DNA from: Gordius sp. MW1
Lineage: Eukaryota > Nematomorpha > Gordioida > Gordea > Gordiidae
DNA: 64,000 nucleotides
Assembly: GCA_964036665.1 (NCBI GenBank)
Contig: OZ038533.1
Location: 4,975,413-5,039,412 of the forward strand
Direction: 5' to 3'
Below are positions 9,816-20,128 of the stretch, one piece after another; positions within the stretch are counted from its first letter, which is position 1; every line of letters starts with the position of its first letter. A model generated the notes under the pieces. That model saw nothing but the letters and a program-made list of their open reading frames with translations. It was not told where the DNA came from and did no database searches. The position numbers were made by a program, and so were the translations under genes.

Positions 9816-11140
9816 TATTAAATATTACAATAGAGTTAGAATTAGTTCTGATGAAGCAGTAAAAATTACAAATGACACTGTTTCTCATTATGCATTATGC
9901 GGTAATTATAAAATAATGGTCCATTAATTTGAGTAATTATGCAAGTTAAGCTAAAGTGACTAGAGATTTTTTGAGCACCCTAGCATCATTTGTGCCTGCC
10001 TAACGATTTCAAAAGTACAATTGAGTATTCGATGACACCATAATAGATTAAATCATAAGTTTTTAGAGGTTTTTATGCTTCAACTAATAGTATACCTCAT
10101 TGTTTTGTCATATGCATTACTTTTCACATTATAAACTAGGGTTGGCAAGTGCAATCGAGTTTACTATAATCTCTATAATGGTGGCAATTGTGGAATATAA
10201 AATAAATACACGAACTTATACTGTATTAGATTAATAACTTAACAAAGTTAGTTAGAATTGGAATGTAATTATTTGGAATACAAATTTGATTGTAATGATT
10301 TTTGTCATAAAATAAAATACGTGCACTTTAATTTAAAGTTTAAAACCTTATGTACTTGATCCTCTAATAATGCTGCTTTTATTGTTGTTTTTACGTTTTA
10401 ATATGTGCAACAAATTATCAATTCTGTAAATAATAATACTATCATTCAAAGTCACTGGCACTTTGTCGTTTATAACGCTAAGCAACAAACTCTATGGGCT
10501 ATAATTGATGATGGTAATGTCAATGGACTATAAAGTTTGTATTAAATATGTTAAGATCGTATCGGCGTCAAAGTAGCAGAATGATGAAAGTAGCAGAAAA
10601 AGTCGAAACAATAAACCCAACCCTAACCCTAAAGTACTGCATAATTATAACCCTAACCCTAAAGTACTGCATAATTATAGGTTAAAACTTAAATTCTATG
10701 TTAAATCCTGACCAATCTTGATCAATTCTGACCAATTTGGCTGCTTTTTTTCTGTTACTTTGACCGGGTGCCGTTAAGATCTACTTTGAGGCTTTAGTTA
10801 AATTAATAAAGGGTCTCAATTTGCCCAATATTGTAACTAAGTCAAATATAGGTGTACTTATAATTTTCTAAGTCTGTTTATATTTGACAGACACAGTGAA
10901 TTTAATTAAAATGTTATAAATTGATAGAACAATAAAATTTAATTTTCTATACTTAAAATTTATTTATAGTTTTTTCAAATTTCACTTTCCATAGAAAATG
11001 TTATCTTTATGGATTAGTTCATATCTTTATATTGCCAAACAGATGTCGTGTCGCCTATAATCTATAAAAAGTGTGTATTAAGGTTTTTCAACAAATATAC
11101 CATGGGATTTTTCAAAAACTTTTTACTATTTTTAACAAAA
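9816..11140. other. AT-rich sequence, no gene seen
   Basis: No exon-like segment or element end apart from the short telomere-like repeat at 10612-10680. Confidence 0.5.
10612..10680. repeat. Interstitial telomere-like motif, two direct units
   Basis: The unit AACCCTAACCCTAAAGTACT followed by GCATAATTAT occurs twice in a row. TTAGGG-type pairs also occur near 5325, 7112, 17453 and 63908. Too short to be a true telomere. Confidence 0.7.
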
Positions 11141-11164
11141 CAAGAAAAAATTTTATTTCGTATA

Positions 11165-11306
11165 AATTTTTTTTAAAGTCAAGACAAGTCGAGAATTCAC
11201 ATCGAGACGAAACATGACAGAGATTTTTCTAGACCAAGACGAGATTTTTATAATCGCTCCCGAGACGAGATTTTGCTTTCGAGACCGAGACGAGATCGAA
11301 ACACTA
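11165..11306. repeat. hAT-like terminus with CGAGACGAGAT repeats
   Basis: Degenerate GAGACGAGAT repeats end at CACTA (11306). Reversed, the end reads TAGTGTTTCGATCTCGTCTC, a TAG-start hAT-style terminus with subterminal repeats. I did not find the partner end. Confidence 0.45.
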
Positions 11307-11360
11307 GCCTGGACGGAAGTTCGAGGCTCAGTGAAAGCCAACAAACTTAACCCTATGACG

Positions 11361-11513
11361 ATGGGCGTAGCCAAGGGGGGGGGGGGCGGCTGCCCCCTCT
11401 AAATCCAAAAATTGGTTGAAATTATTAAAATTATGGCTAATATTTTTAAAAATGTTCATTCCCTCCCTAAATCATTACTGCCCCCCTCTAATTCCAATGC
11501 TGGCTACGCCTAT
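11361..11513. mobile_element. ATGGGCGTAGCC MITE
   Basis: The ends are ATGGGCGTAGCCAAG and, reversed, ATAGGCGTAGCCAGC, with G- and C-runs just inside each end and an AT-rich centre. This is one of about nine copies of the family in the window. Noncoding. Confidence 0.75.
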
Positions 11514-11530
11514 GCCAATGTAATTTATAT

Positions 11531-14486
11531 CTTCTTCTTCTTCTTCTTTATCGTATTGAAAATCCCACAGACGTGGGGTAAGTTTTCAGCAGCCTCTTCC
11601 ATCTGAGTCGCGTAAATGCCATGCCAATTTCCATCTGCTTGACGTCCATATCCTTTTCGATCAGTCGTTTCCATGTGGCACGTGGTCTGCCCCTTCCTCT
11701 TCTTCCAGGCACGTCCATCTCCAGCGTTCGCCGTGTGACATCGTCCTCGTCTCTTCGTAATACATGGCCGTACCACCGAAGTCGATTTTCTCTTAAGAAG
11801 TCCTTCGTCGCTTGTATACCCATCTTTGTCATCAAGGATTCGTTCGTCCTGCGATCCAGCTTGGTGTAGCCTAAGCTCCATCGCACCATTCTCATTTCCG
11901 TGGCTTGCAAGAGTTTCTCCTCCGCGGTGGTTACAGCCCATGTTTCGCTCCCGTAAAGCAAGACCGGTCGCACGATGGTTTTGTACGCCTTGCTTTTCAA
12001 CCAAATTGGTATCTTTTTGTCACACATGACACCGGAGATGCTGCGCCACTTGAGCTATGCTTTCTTGATCCGAGAATGGACTTCGGCGGTACATCCTCCC
12101 TCTTGATGTAATAGCGAGCCATAAAAAGGTGAACTTATCAACCTCCGTGTACATTGGACCGTCATTTTTGTACATTTGCGGACTACCGCCCATCGTTTGC
12201 ATGTAAACCGTTTTCTTCTCGCTGACATTTAACCCGAATTCCCAAAAACGTTCTGACCATTTTTTCGCCTGATGAAAAACCCCTTCTCTTGTTTCATTGC
12301 ATAGGACAATCATCTGCATATAGCATAGTCCAGGGGGCTGGCTTGTGCAAGTCCTTTGTTATTGTATCCCTAATTAGATTAAACAAGAATGGGCTTAACG
12401 CTGACCCTTGATGTAGTCCAATCATTATTCGGAAGGGTTTCGTTTCTCCTACGGTAGTCCTAACAGATGCAACCGCGCCATTATACATTTCCTTGATAAG
12501 TCGAACATATCCTTCAGGTATATTTCTGGCTCTAAGGGACCACCATATTAAGTCTCTCGGAACCGTATCGTAGGCCTTTTCTAAATCGATGAAGACCATG
12601 TGTGAGTTCTTTCTTATGTCGCCATATTTTTATATCGTCTGCTTCAACGCAAAGATTGGATCCATCGTTGGTTTACCGGCCACGAATCCAAACTGATTAG
12701 GCGAGAGACATACTTCGTCATTGAGCCTTTTCACTAGCACCCTTTCTAGTAGTTTCAGTGAGTGGCAGGTCAACTTGATACCTCTAAAGTTGCCACATTC
12801 CTGCGCGTCTCCTTTGCCTTTGTATATGGGTATGATCGTACTTTCCCTCCATTTATCAGGGATACGACTCTCATACAGCATAGCGTTAAATAAGCCTGTC
12901 ATTATGTCGATTCCTTCTCCTTTGCACCCAAGCCAAGCTTTGATCGATAAATCATCGGGACCCAGCGCTTTCCCTTTCCGCATCTTCGTTAGTTGCGCTC
13001 CTACTTCATAAGCCTGCAATGGTAAAACCAAGTTCGAGTTCGGTTCCACCCTCTCTAGCGGTCTTCTATCATTCGTTTTGTTCATCATATTTTGGAAATA
13101 GTCTTTCCATCTTTTGATGACTTCCTTCGGTTTGCACAACGTTCGTCCCTCTTCACTTTTAATGACTTTCAGTGTCCCGACATCTCGACTTTTTTTCTCC
13201 CTAATCTTTGCGAGTTTATACATGACTATGTCGCCGCCCTTGGTATCGAGCTTGTTTGCCATCTCGGTGTAAGCCTCGTTCTTCGCTATCGCAACCGCTA
13301 TCTTAGCTTTGCGTTTCGCTTCTTCTCCTTTCTTCGTTTTGTACCATCGTAGGTACAACGCCTTCTTTTCTTCTATAGCCTCTTTGACCGAGTCATTCCA
13401 CCACCATAGTTCACGCTTGTGACCTCTGCCACCCTTAGTTCGTCCCAAGATTTGAAAGGCCGTTTCCTTTAGAACATTTGCAACGATGTCCCACCTTTTG
13501 TTAATGTCCCCCAAGCCTGCAACCTTCAAGAGCGGAGTTGCTCGAGCGTGAAACATTTCATTTGCACGATCATCCTTAAGCTTTTCGTACTTTGTCCTTG
13601 GTGTGTAGATTTTTCTCCTTTCGGGAAAAATCTTTCTTGCTATATCGAGGACAACTGGCCGATGTTGTTTGGTGATTTATTCCCCCGGTATAACCTTGCA
13701 ATCTTTAACTTGCCACATTGCGCTTCACTAGGATGTAGTCGACCTGTATGTTCGGTACGCTTCTGAAAGAAGGTATTCACAATGGCCATATCGTAAGCTT
13801 GCGCCATCTGTAGTAACTTCTCTCCCTCTTTATTCTTCACCCCATAGCCATGCCCGCCGTGATTTTGTTCCTACACGCCCCTTTCTTTCCCAACGTGCCC
13901 ATTAAAGTATGCTCCGATGATGAGATTCTCGTCAGGCTTCACGTAGCGTATTTCTTTTTCGAGCTTATCATAGAATTCGTCCTTCTCATTTTCGGAACAT
14001 CCAACCTGGGGCGAATACGCACAAATAACATTGACAAGGCCGCCTTGATCCGCCAGCTTTATGCACATCAATCTATCCGAGCATCGTTTGACTTCGACTA
14101 CCTTGTCCTTAAAGGAATCGCTAAGCATAATACCGACCCCGTTCTTCCGTGATGGGGAACCCGAGTAGTATAGCTTGTAACCATCTCCTAGCTCCCTGGC
14201 TTTTGTTCCATGCCACCGCGTTTCTTGTAGACACGCTATGTGTATCCTTCGCCTTTTTAGCATCTGCGCAACCTCGATGCTCTTCCCCGTCAGCGTGCCC
14301 ACATTCCAGCTGGCCACTCTTGTCCGTTCGACAACTAGATTCCTTAACCGACTTCGTTGTGAGTGAGGCGGTAACCCTTGTATACTTTTCACATTGCACG
14401 GGCGGATGATGCAATGCGCGTCGTTTGGGGAGGACGCCCTAGTATTCTGGTATAAGTTCGTATTTAAAGCTGCCATGTTGTTTGGA
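11531..14486 (-). mobile_element. RTE-type LINE, copy A (nearly full length, broken)
   Basis: The minus-strand ORF starts at the ATG at 14476 and ends at 11548, with frameshifts near 13860, 13600, 12620, 12310 and 12025. The N-terminus is an APE endonuclease: ASWNVGTLTGK, CLQETRW and NGHVG are present, but the expected Asp of ADFNGH is Tyr (AYFNGH). The middle is a reverse transcriptase with FIDLEKAYDTVPRD, GLHQGSALSPFLFN and the catalytic MLYADD. The C-terminus has VLLYGSETWAV and GRRGRGRPRATW. A (GAA)n tail lies at 11531-11548. The 5' boundary, TCCAAACAACATGG at 14486, is shared exactly with copy B. It lies 128 bp downstream of the TSR2 stop, in the same orientation. Not active as it stands. 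Confidence 0.92.
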
Positions 14487-14613
14487 ATTAAATTAGACGC
14501 TATTTGAAGATCACTAAAATTTTACGTTTTTAAATCCAAAAATAAAATACACATATGTTCTGGACCACAATTAAAAACTTTTCTTTTATAACAAAAATTA
14601 CGGAAAGTTATAA

Positions 14614-15793
14614 TTAAGGATTATTGCGTTTTTTGTTCTTTGTAACTTTTTGCCAGCCGTCGTCGTCACACGTTGTTTGACTGGATGATGCATCAATCGA
14701 CTCTGATTGCTTGATTTCGGGGATGATTGACGTGGAAACACTCCCTAACCTGATTTTATCGTCCTCTATTTCCATCGACTCATCACCAGAATTGCCCTAA
14801 ATATGTGGATTAACAATGAGTTTTAACCAAAAGTTAGGGTATGCATACTTTAAAAAATGAAACTTAACAATATTCTCAAACACAAGATATTTAACAAAAA
14901 TTAATTACTTCTATTAGACAAAGAATTTCTCCAAAACTTACATCTATCATAGACTAAAAACCTAGGCTTTTACATTAAATGTATTAATTTATAAGACTTT
15001 ATTTTCCTATTGGGCTTCATTAAATTTTATAATCAACAAATATTTAATTTTTATCTATTTTGTTTTAACTTTTGCCCCAGCACATAAAACATGTAGTTAC
15101 GAATAAAAATTAGATATATTGTAAAAAACACTTTAAAAAATATATGAAAACATGAAATATACATTATATACTACTTCTGATATGAGCTTTTAATTCAAAT
15201 TTTAAGCAGCAATTTAAATTTTATTAAAAAACCACATTGCTTAAGAAATTACTTCAGATTCTGAATCACTGGAATGCAAAGCGTTTATTGTGTTGGTCAC
15301 GGATATTTTTGTATCAGGAATAGGAATTGTGTTTAACTTGTTGGTGATTTCATCAAATTTATGTTGCTGATAATAGGAGTATAATTCAACAATGTCTAAG
15401 GATACCTATGATATATGTATAAAATTCATTGTTACTAATAAACTTTAGACAACTGGTTTATAATAAACATTTTGATTGTTCACTTGTTCTAAACTACCAT
15501 CTTGAATCACAGTGTTTAACTCATTATCAATAATTTGAGAAATATAATCTTCAACATCCAATGAATCAATATTACCTATAAGGCTGCTATTTATTTATTT
15601 TTTAAAGTACCATTTTCTGTAACAAGTTCAATAGTTAAAAGAGAAAGCCAACTAAAAAAATCATCGTAATTAATTTTTCCATGGTGATCTAAGGCAATCT
15701 AAAAAATTAGTGTGATTCAAAATATAATACCTTTAATGAAGGCCATCTAATATAAAGATTATAAAATATATTTTTTAAACTTTGGTCGCTCAT
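14614..15793 (-). CDS. TSR2: Pre-rRNA-processing protein TSR2 homologue, five exons
   Basis: TSR2 binds ribosomal protein eS26, keeps it soluble and delivers it to pre-40S particles. Exons on the minus strand are 15793-15731, 15698-15611, 15575-15484, 15405-15253 and 14796-14614. All junctions are GT-AG and keep frame, giving 192 residues against about 190 in animals. The family marks are in order: RWPSLKIALDHHGK (family W-P-A-L-x-x-A-V-E-N-G), VEDYISQIIDNELNT, IQDGSLEQVS (family VEDGSLPQVS), an acidic Ser-rich stretch and the C-terminal DDDGWQKVTKNKK (family DGWxxVxxKK). Introns are 32, 35, 78 and 456 nt. The ATG at 15793 gives the expected N-terminus. No frameshift or stop interrupts it, so it looks functional. 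It was found by exon reconstruction, not as one long ORF. Confidence 0.88.
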
Positions 15794-16594
15794 ATGGTCA
15801 ACAAAACGCGTTCGTGGTGGGACAAATTGCAAATTAAAAAAAAATTATTAGCATCTTTCAAATACGCGTCTAAAGACACTCAGAAATTTGAAGTTTCTTG
15901 AGTTTTTTACATGTAATTTAGCAAAATTTACAAATAGTGTCAAAGTAAATACATATTTTAGAGACTTTTAAATTTTGATGCCAACTCTCTATTACCAATT
16001 TCATAATGACAATTACTAATGCCTCGCTAAGGATATAATAAAAGAACTTTAGGGTAGGGAATAGAGATATATTTTGCATATATTGTTATAAGTCGTGATT
16101 ATTTCAGAGACCAGATGCTCGGCCCGGCCCGCTCAATGCACGGGCCGGGCAACTGTCGTAAATTTTTTTTCGGGCGGGCCCGGGCAGTCACGATGATAAG
16201 ATTCGGTCAATTTAAAATTAATGGAATTTATAGGTTGTGTATTGTTTTGCTACTTTCTATTTAATTGTATATGGAAAGTGCCGAAAAAAAGTTAGGAAAC
16301 TTGATTTTGCCACCCGTCCTCAAGGTATTATAATAATCTTTGCCCGCCCCTATCTCCACCAAGTCCCTAGAAAAATTCATGGAAAGGATTAAAATATTTA
16401 AATTTATGGAACCCTTTCATTGTTCGTAGTTCACATGTGCCGTCTAGACATAATGCAAAAGCGTCATGCCCAAATTCACACAATGCATAATGTTAAATAT
16501 CTTTTAATTTTTATAACAAACCAAATTTGGTTTAAGAAAGTTCCTTAAATCGCAATTCACATTCCCTTGTCACTCGTCCGCTAAGCTATTACTT
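15794..16594. other. AT-rich sequence with a GC-rich hAT-like terminus
   Basis: No gene is seen. At 16108-16190 there is a GC-rich block (CTCGGCCCGGCCCG, GGGCGGGCCCGGGC) like hAT subterminal repeats. It could be the left partner of the similar block ending near 21485, in which case everything between would lie inside one older hAT; this is inference only. Confidence 0.45.
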
Positions 16595-16676
16595 GGGAAC
16601 CTCGCATATCCCCGAAACCGCACAATCCCGAAACTACGATAAGGCTATGGCTACGATTTTAAATTACCATATGATA

Positions 16677-17004
16677 TTTTTCAATTCATCTCACAAGTAA
16701 CCTTATATAATAATCATATAAATTGTTGTATTAAGAGAAAATTATTGATAACTTGTTAGCCCTTCAAGAAATAACTGATGCTAATATGTTACACATTAAC
16801 TAAGGAAAATAAATTATTTCAAGATTAGAAAATATGAAAATTTTTCAATTCATCTCACAAGTAACCTTATATAATAATCATATAAATTGTTGTATTAAGA
16901 GAAAATTATTGATAACTTGTTAGCCCTTCAAGAAATAACTGATGCTAATATGTTACACATTAACTAAGGAAAATAAATTATTTCAAGATTATAAAATATG
17001 AAAT
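16677..17004. repeat. 164-bp direct duplication
   Basis: Two almost identical units begin TCAATTCATCTCACAAGTAA at 16680 and 16845. AT-rich and noncoding, inside the MULE-like element. Confidence 0.9.
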
Positions 17005-17859
17005 CATTAGTTGAAGTTGTTGGAATCATTATTTTAAAAATGATATATTTTTTCTTATCCGCATATTGTGAGTTATTTACATGTTGAACATTATACAGAG
17101 CCTTGCAAAAATATATCAATTCAATTGTTGCTAGTACTAATCTTATAGCTTTTATTACATGTTTTATTGTTCATATTTTTATATAATTACATATAGTATC
17201 TAAAAATTCATAACAATCAATTTCATTATTTTTATAAAGAGTTTGTAAGCGTATCACTTTTTAGTCTTTCTTTCCATTTTCCTTTTAACTTTAAACAATA
17301 TATTTCCATTGTTGATTTGTATTTTTATTTCAGTATTCCTCTGATATTCCTTTATCATTTGTATAAAACTATAGATATTAGGATGTGGTTGTTTCACTAT
17401 CTTTTTTAAGGCACTGTGATAACCTTCCAAGTGGTTGTTGGTGGTTATGCCCGGGGTTAGGTTTAGGGTTAATTTGTTTTATAATTGTAGGAATTGTTTG
17501 ATATTTAATATAGTCTCTAGTAAGACGCAATTTCTTAGATTTTCCAATTATAGCTTGTGAAAACATTTAGGGCATTATTGTTAGAATCTATTTACAATAA
17601 ATTTTATGGTTAATAGTAACTAACAGTTAATGTCTATGATAATCAATATGTGACATTACTTGGTATTATATCAGCCATTGAGTTTAATAAAATTGCACCT
17701 TGACTAGAATCTTAAAAAAATCTCAAAAAATTATAGACATATATTACTTTCTTGATTTTCTATGGGTGTAGAGATATTTTCTATAACCATAACACTTGTT
17801 GTTTTTTCATTCAAAGCTAAATTTGTATTAAAAAACTTTTAAGTTTCTTACTTTGGAGA

Positions 17860-18060
17860 TTTTTTTTTGTATACAATTTTGGGAATGTTCTGAGGTTATC
17901 ATAAAATTATTATATCTAAGAACAGCTCATCCTGGGCATTTACATATACTGTAGTGCCTGCACTTATAGTATACTTGTCCCATCTTACCTGCTCTGATCT
18001 TGATATAGTCAAACTTTTTGAAAGTGACTATATCATTTTTTTCTATTAGATTTTTTAAAA
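17860..18060 (-). pseudogene. FLYWCH-type zinc-finger remnant
   Basis: The minus strand reads FKKFDYIKIRAGKMGQVYYK, then KCRHYSICKCPG, a stop, and NNFMITSEHSQNC. The Y-Y-K-C...C-x-C...H-x2-(H/N)C spacing fits a FLYWCH DNA-binding finger, which in animals often heads MULE transposases. The rest of the transposase is not recognisable. Moderate confidence because the stretch is short and broken. Confidence 0.5.
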
Positions 18061-18347
18061 CCTATAACAATATGTGTATACTTGCATAATAAAGCTCTTA
18101 AATTCTCTTTGTTATCTTGATTTGCAATAGTTAAAGAGTTTTCCAAATTTCCCATAAGTTGAAATTGGCGGAAACACGTAGTTTCGAAATTCGGGATTCT
18201 GCCTTTTCGGGATTATGCGGGGGAACCCTATTAATTATTTTTATAATAAATTATCTTCCATACCTTTCTTATTTTTGCTTTAAATAAAAATATATCCTCC
18301 ATAAGTTGCACTTAAATTCTATTGCTAAATTATTGTGTTTTATAAAA

Positions 18348-18705
18348 TGTCGTATATGTGAATACGTGATAGAGAATAGTTTAATTTAGTATAACTTTTA
18401 TTGATATATCATTTTCTACGGATTATATTATTGCTATAATTATATGTTTTAATATTGTAAACCAAATCCGAGTTGGTAGTAACCATATGTTTTTGTGATT
18501 ATCATTTTTCATTTTTAATTATTCTTTTGTTATGTAGTTTCCCCACCCCCTCCCTAGCTAGGTATCAATAAAGTTTAGTTAAAAACATATAATTCTCCTA
18601 ATCTATAATATATCATTAATCATATCAATTCTGATCACATCTAGCTCTTTCTAACTATTAACTACATATCATCACATATTAGATTATTCCTTAGGTATTT
18701 ATAAA
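18348..18705 (+). repeat. 5' LTR of an LTR retrotransposon
   Basis: It starts TGTCGTATATGTGAATA, has an internal poly(A) signal in ATCAATAAAGTTTA (about 18566-18580) and ends TTAGGTATTTATAAA, directly against a primer-binding site at 18706. Copies lie at 19702-19940 (stopping after the poly(A) signal) and 20129-20487 (full). The terminus is not the usual CA, which is odd. All three copies are in direct orientation. Confidence 0.8.
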
Positions 18706-18768
18706 TGGTTCCGGAAAGGTAGAATCGAACCACTTCGCCGTTAAGCGACTACAGGTTTGAAGCCTGCA
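18706..18768 (+). promoter_or_regulatory. Primer-binding site matching 63 nt of tRNA-Sec
   Basis: TGG starts at the first base after the LTR. The reverse complement matches the 3' part of selenocysteine tRNA: anticodon arm CAGGCTTCAAACCTG with anticodon TCA, a long variable arm TCGC...GCGA, T-arm GTGGTTCGATTCTAC, and 3' end TTCCGGAACCA. The CCA is added after transcription, so its presence points to copying from mature tRNA rather than a tRNA gene. Usual primer-binding sites are 8-18 nt. The sequence beyond 18768 only loosely resembles the 5' half. Confidence 0.8.
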
Positions 18769-18799
18769 TTGACTGGGTACAACCTCAAAGATCATGAAG

Positions 18800-19210
18800 T
18801 TTGGACTCACCTAAATCATACACAGGAAACATACAATTTCTTAACCCAAAGTCTCAGAGTGACTTACCTATCAGATCCATGAAAGATAGTTTCAGCACAG
18901 CAATTGTCCCTTTGGAGGAAGATGTGACTTTAAAGGATTATTATATACTCTCTGACAAGAAGGTACAATTTGGAAGAATACCTGAAGATTTGGATGCTGT
19001 TGCTGTATGGATTGGGTACAAACATAATCAGAGACCAAATATTGAACCGGGGCGTGTACCTTTTAATATGGTTACTGCTTTAGTTGACAAAATAGATTTA
19101 ACTAATATTCACCTTCTCCAAATTTAAATATAAAGTTTTCTGGCATGACCACATGGGTTGGATCAACCTCTATGGAAATAACCATGCAAGTGGATCAAAT
19201 GTTAATAAGG
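18800..19210 (+). pseudogene. ACOT9-like acyl-CoA thioesterase fragment
   Basis: The frame to 19127 reads LPIRSMKDSFSTAIVPLEED, then VQFGRIPEDLDAVAVWIGYK and VTALVDKIDL. These match the ACOT9 hotdog-fold thioesterase (family RSMKDSY...VRFGRxxEDLD...VTALVDKID). After a frameshift near 19110 the match goes on as KFSGMTTWVGSTSMEITMQV (family FSGxxSWVGKTSMEV). A plausible splice donor AAG-GTAAAG follows at 19208, and a weak continuation (KSGEDKK, about 19385) may be a later exon. Intact ACOT9 hydrolyses acyl-CoA in mitochondria; this piece is partial and shifted. It sits between a primer-binding site and a polypurine tract, so it may have been captured by the LTR element or the LTRs may flank it by chance. 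Confidence 0.75.
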
Positions 19211-19689
19211 TAAAGCAGCAATATTATAATTGACCCTTAATTTTAATGGTAAAGTATATGCTAAATCTTATTTATTCAAAACTTATTATGTTAATTCCAT
19301 GGCAAAAACACATTATTTGAGGGACCCCTATGAAAGGTAATTCACAGTGCAGGGATATTCTAACTTGTTTATCTTGATTTAAAGAGCGGGGAGGATAAGA
19401 AAATAATTCCCACAAGCCATAAATTAGGTAACTCAAGAAATCCCGTTTGCCATGAACAACCTAATCCTTTAAATCTAAAAAAGGCACATATCAGTTCAAC
19501 CCCTATAGCTAATTTCCCCAGAACCCACTTTGGTACGTACTCACACCTCCATATTTTCTCTACTATTTATCACCTCACCTTCACAGATAGCCCACCAGTC
19601 TGCTTCATGATTTTGTTGAATGTTACACATTGTTGATGGAGCACATGAGAATGTTCAAGAGCAAAATCAGATGGAGCCTTCATTTTTTT

Positions 19690-19701
19690 TAAAGGGAAAG
19701 A
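19690..19701 (+). other. Polypurine tract
   Basis: AAAGGGAAAGA precedes the LTR copy at 19702, where plus-strand priming occurs in LTR elements. A similar GGGAAAGA precedes the copy at 20129. Confidence 0.65.
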
Positions 19702-19940
19702 TGTCGTATATGTGAATAGGTGATAGAGAATAGTTTAATTTTGTATAACCTTTATTGATATATCATTTTCTACGGATTATATTATTGCTATAATATGTGT
19801 TTTAATATTGTAAACCAAATCCGAGTTGGTAATAACCATATGTTCTTGTGATTATCCTTTTTCATTTTTAATTATTCTTTTGTCCTGTAGTTTCCCCACC
19901 CCGGCCCTAGCTAGTTATCAATAAAGTTTAATTAAAAAAA
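19702..19940 (+). repeat. LTR copy 2, ending just after the poly(A) signal
   Basis: It matches the 5' LTR from TGTCG up to ATCAATAAAGTTTAATTAAA and then gives way to an A-rich tail. The part after the poly(A) site (U5) is missing. This looks like the end of a polyadenylated RNA rather than a complete 3' LTR. Confidence 0.75.
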
Positions 19941-20128
19941 AGAAAAGAGAAATTACACAATACACAATTATTGTTATCATCCAAAAAATTATATAAAAGA
20001 AAACCGAAACTATTATTACACACAATATATTCTGAGATTGTTACGATTAGTTCAATTCTAAATAAAACATATCTTATCTATTTACAAAACACCTAAAAGG
20101 TTTCCCTGGGCCATCTAAGTGGGAAAGA

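Larger units (their letters stand above)
16595..18228. mobile_element. 1.63-kb MULE-like TIR element
   Basis: The termini GGGAACCTCGCATATCCCCG and, reversed, GGGTTCCCCCGCATAATCCC form inverted repeats of about 45-55 bp that both run on to CGAAACTACG. The flanks TATTACTT and TATTAATT match at 7 of 8 positions as a probable target duplication. Inside are a 164-bp direct duplication and a FLYWCH-finger remnant, which suggests a MULE relative. Confidence 0.7.

Noticed and set aside
11621..14409. Plus-strand ORFs opposite LINE A (and 33183-36019 opposite LINE B)
   Set aside because: They are antisense shadows of the reverse transcriptase and endonuclease frames and recur in both copies for that reason.
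18706..18768. A tRNA-Sec gene on the minus strand
   Set aside because: The 5' half does not pair with the acceptor stem, CCA is encoded, and the sequence abuts the LTR end exactly, which fits a primer-binding site.
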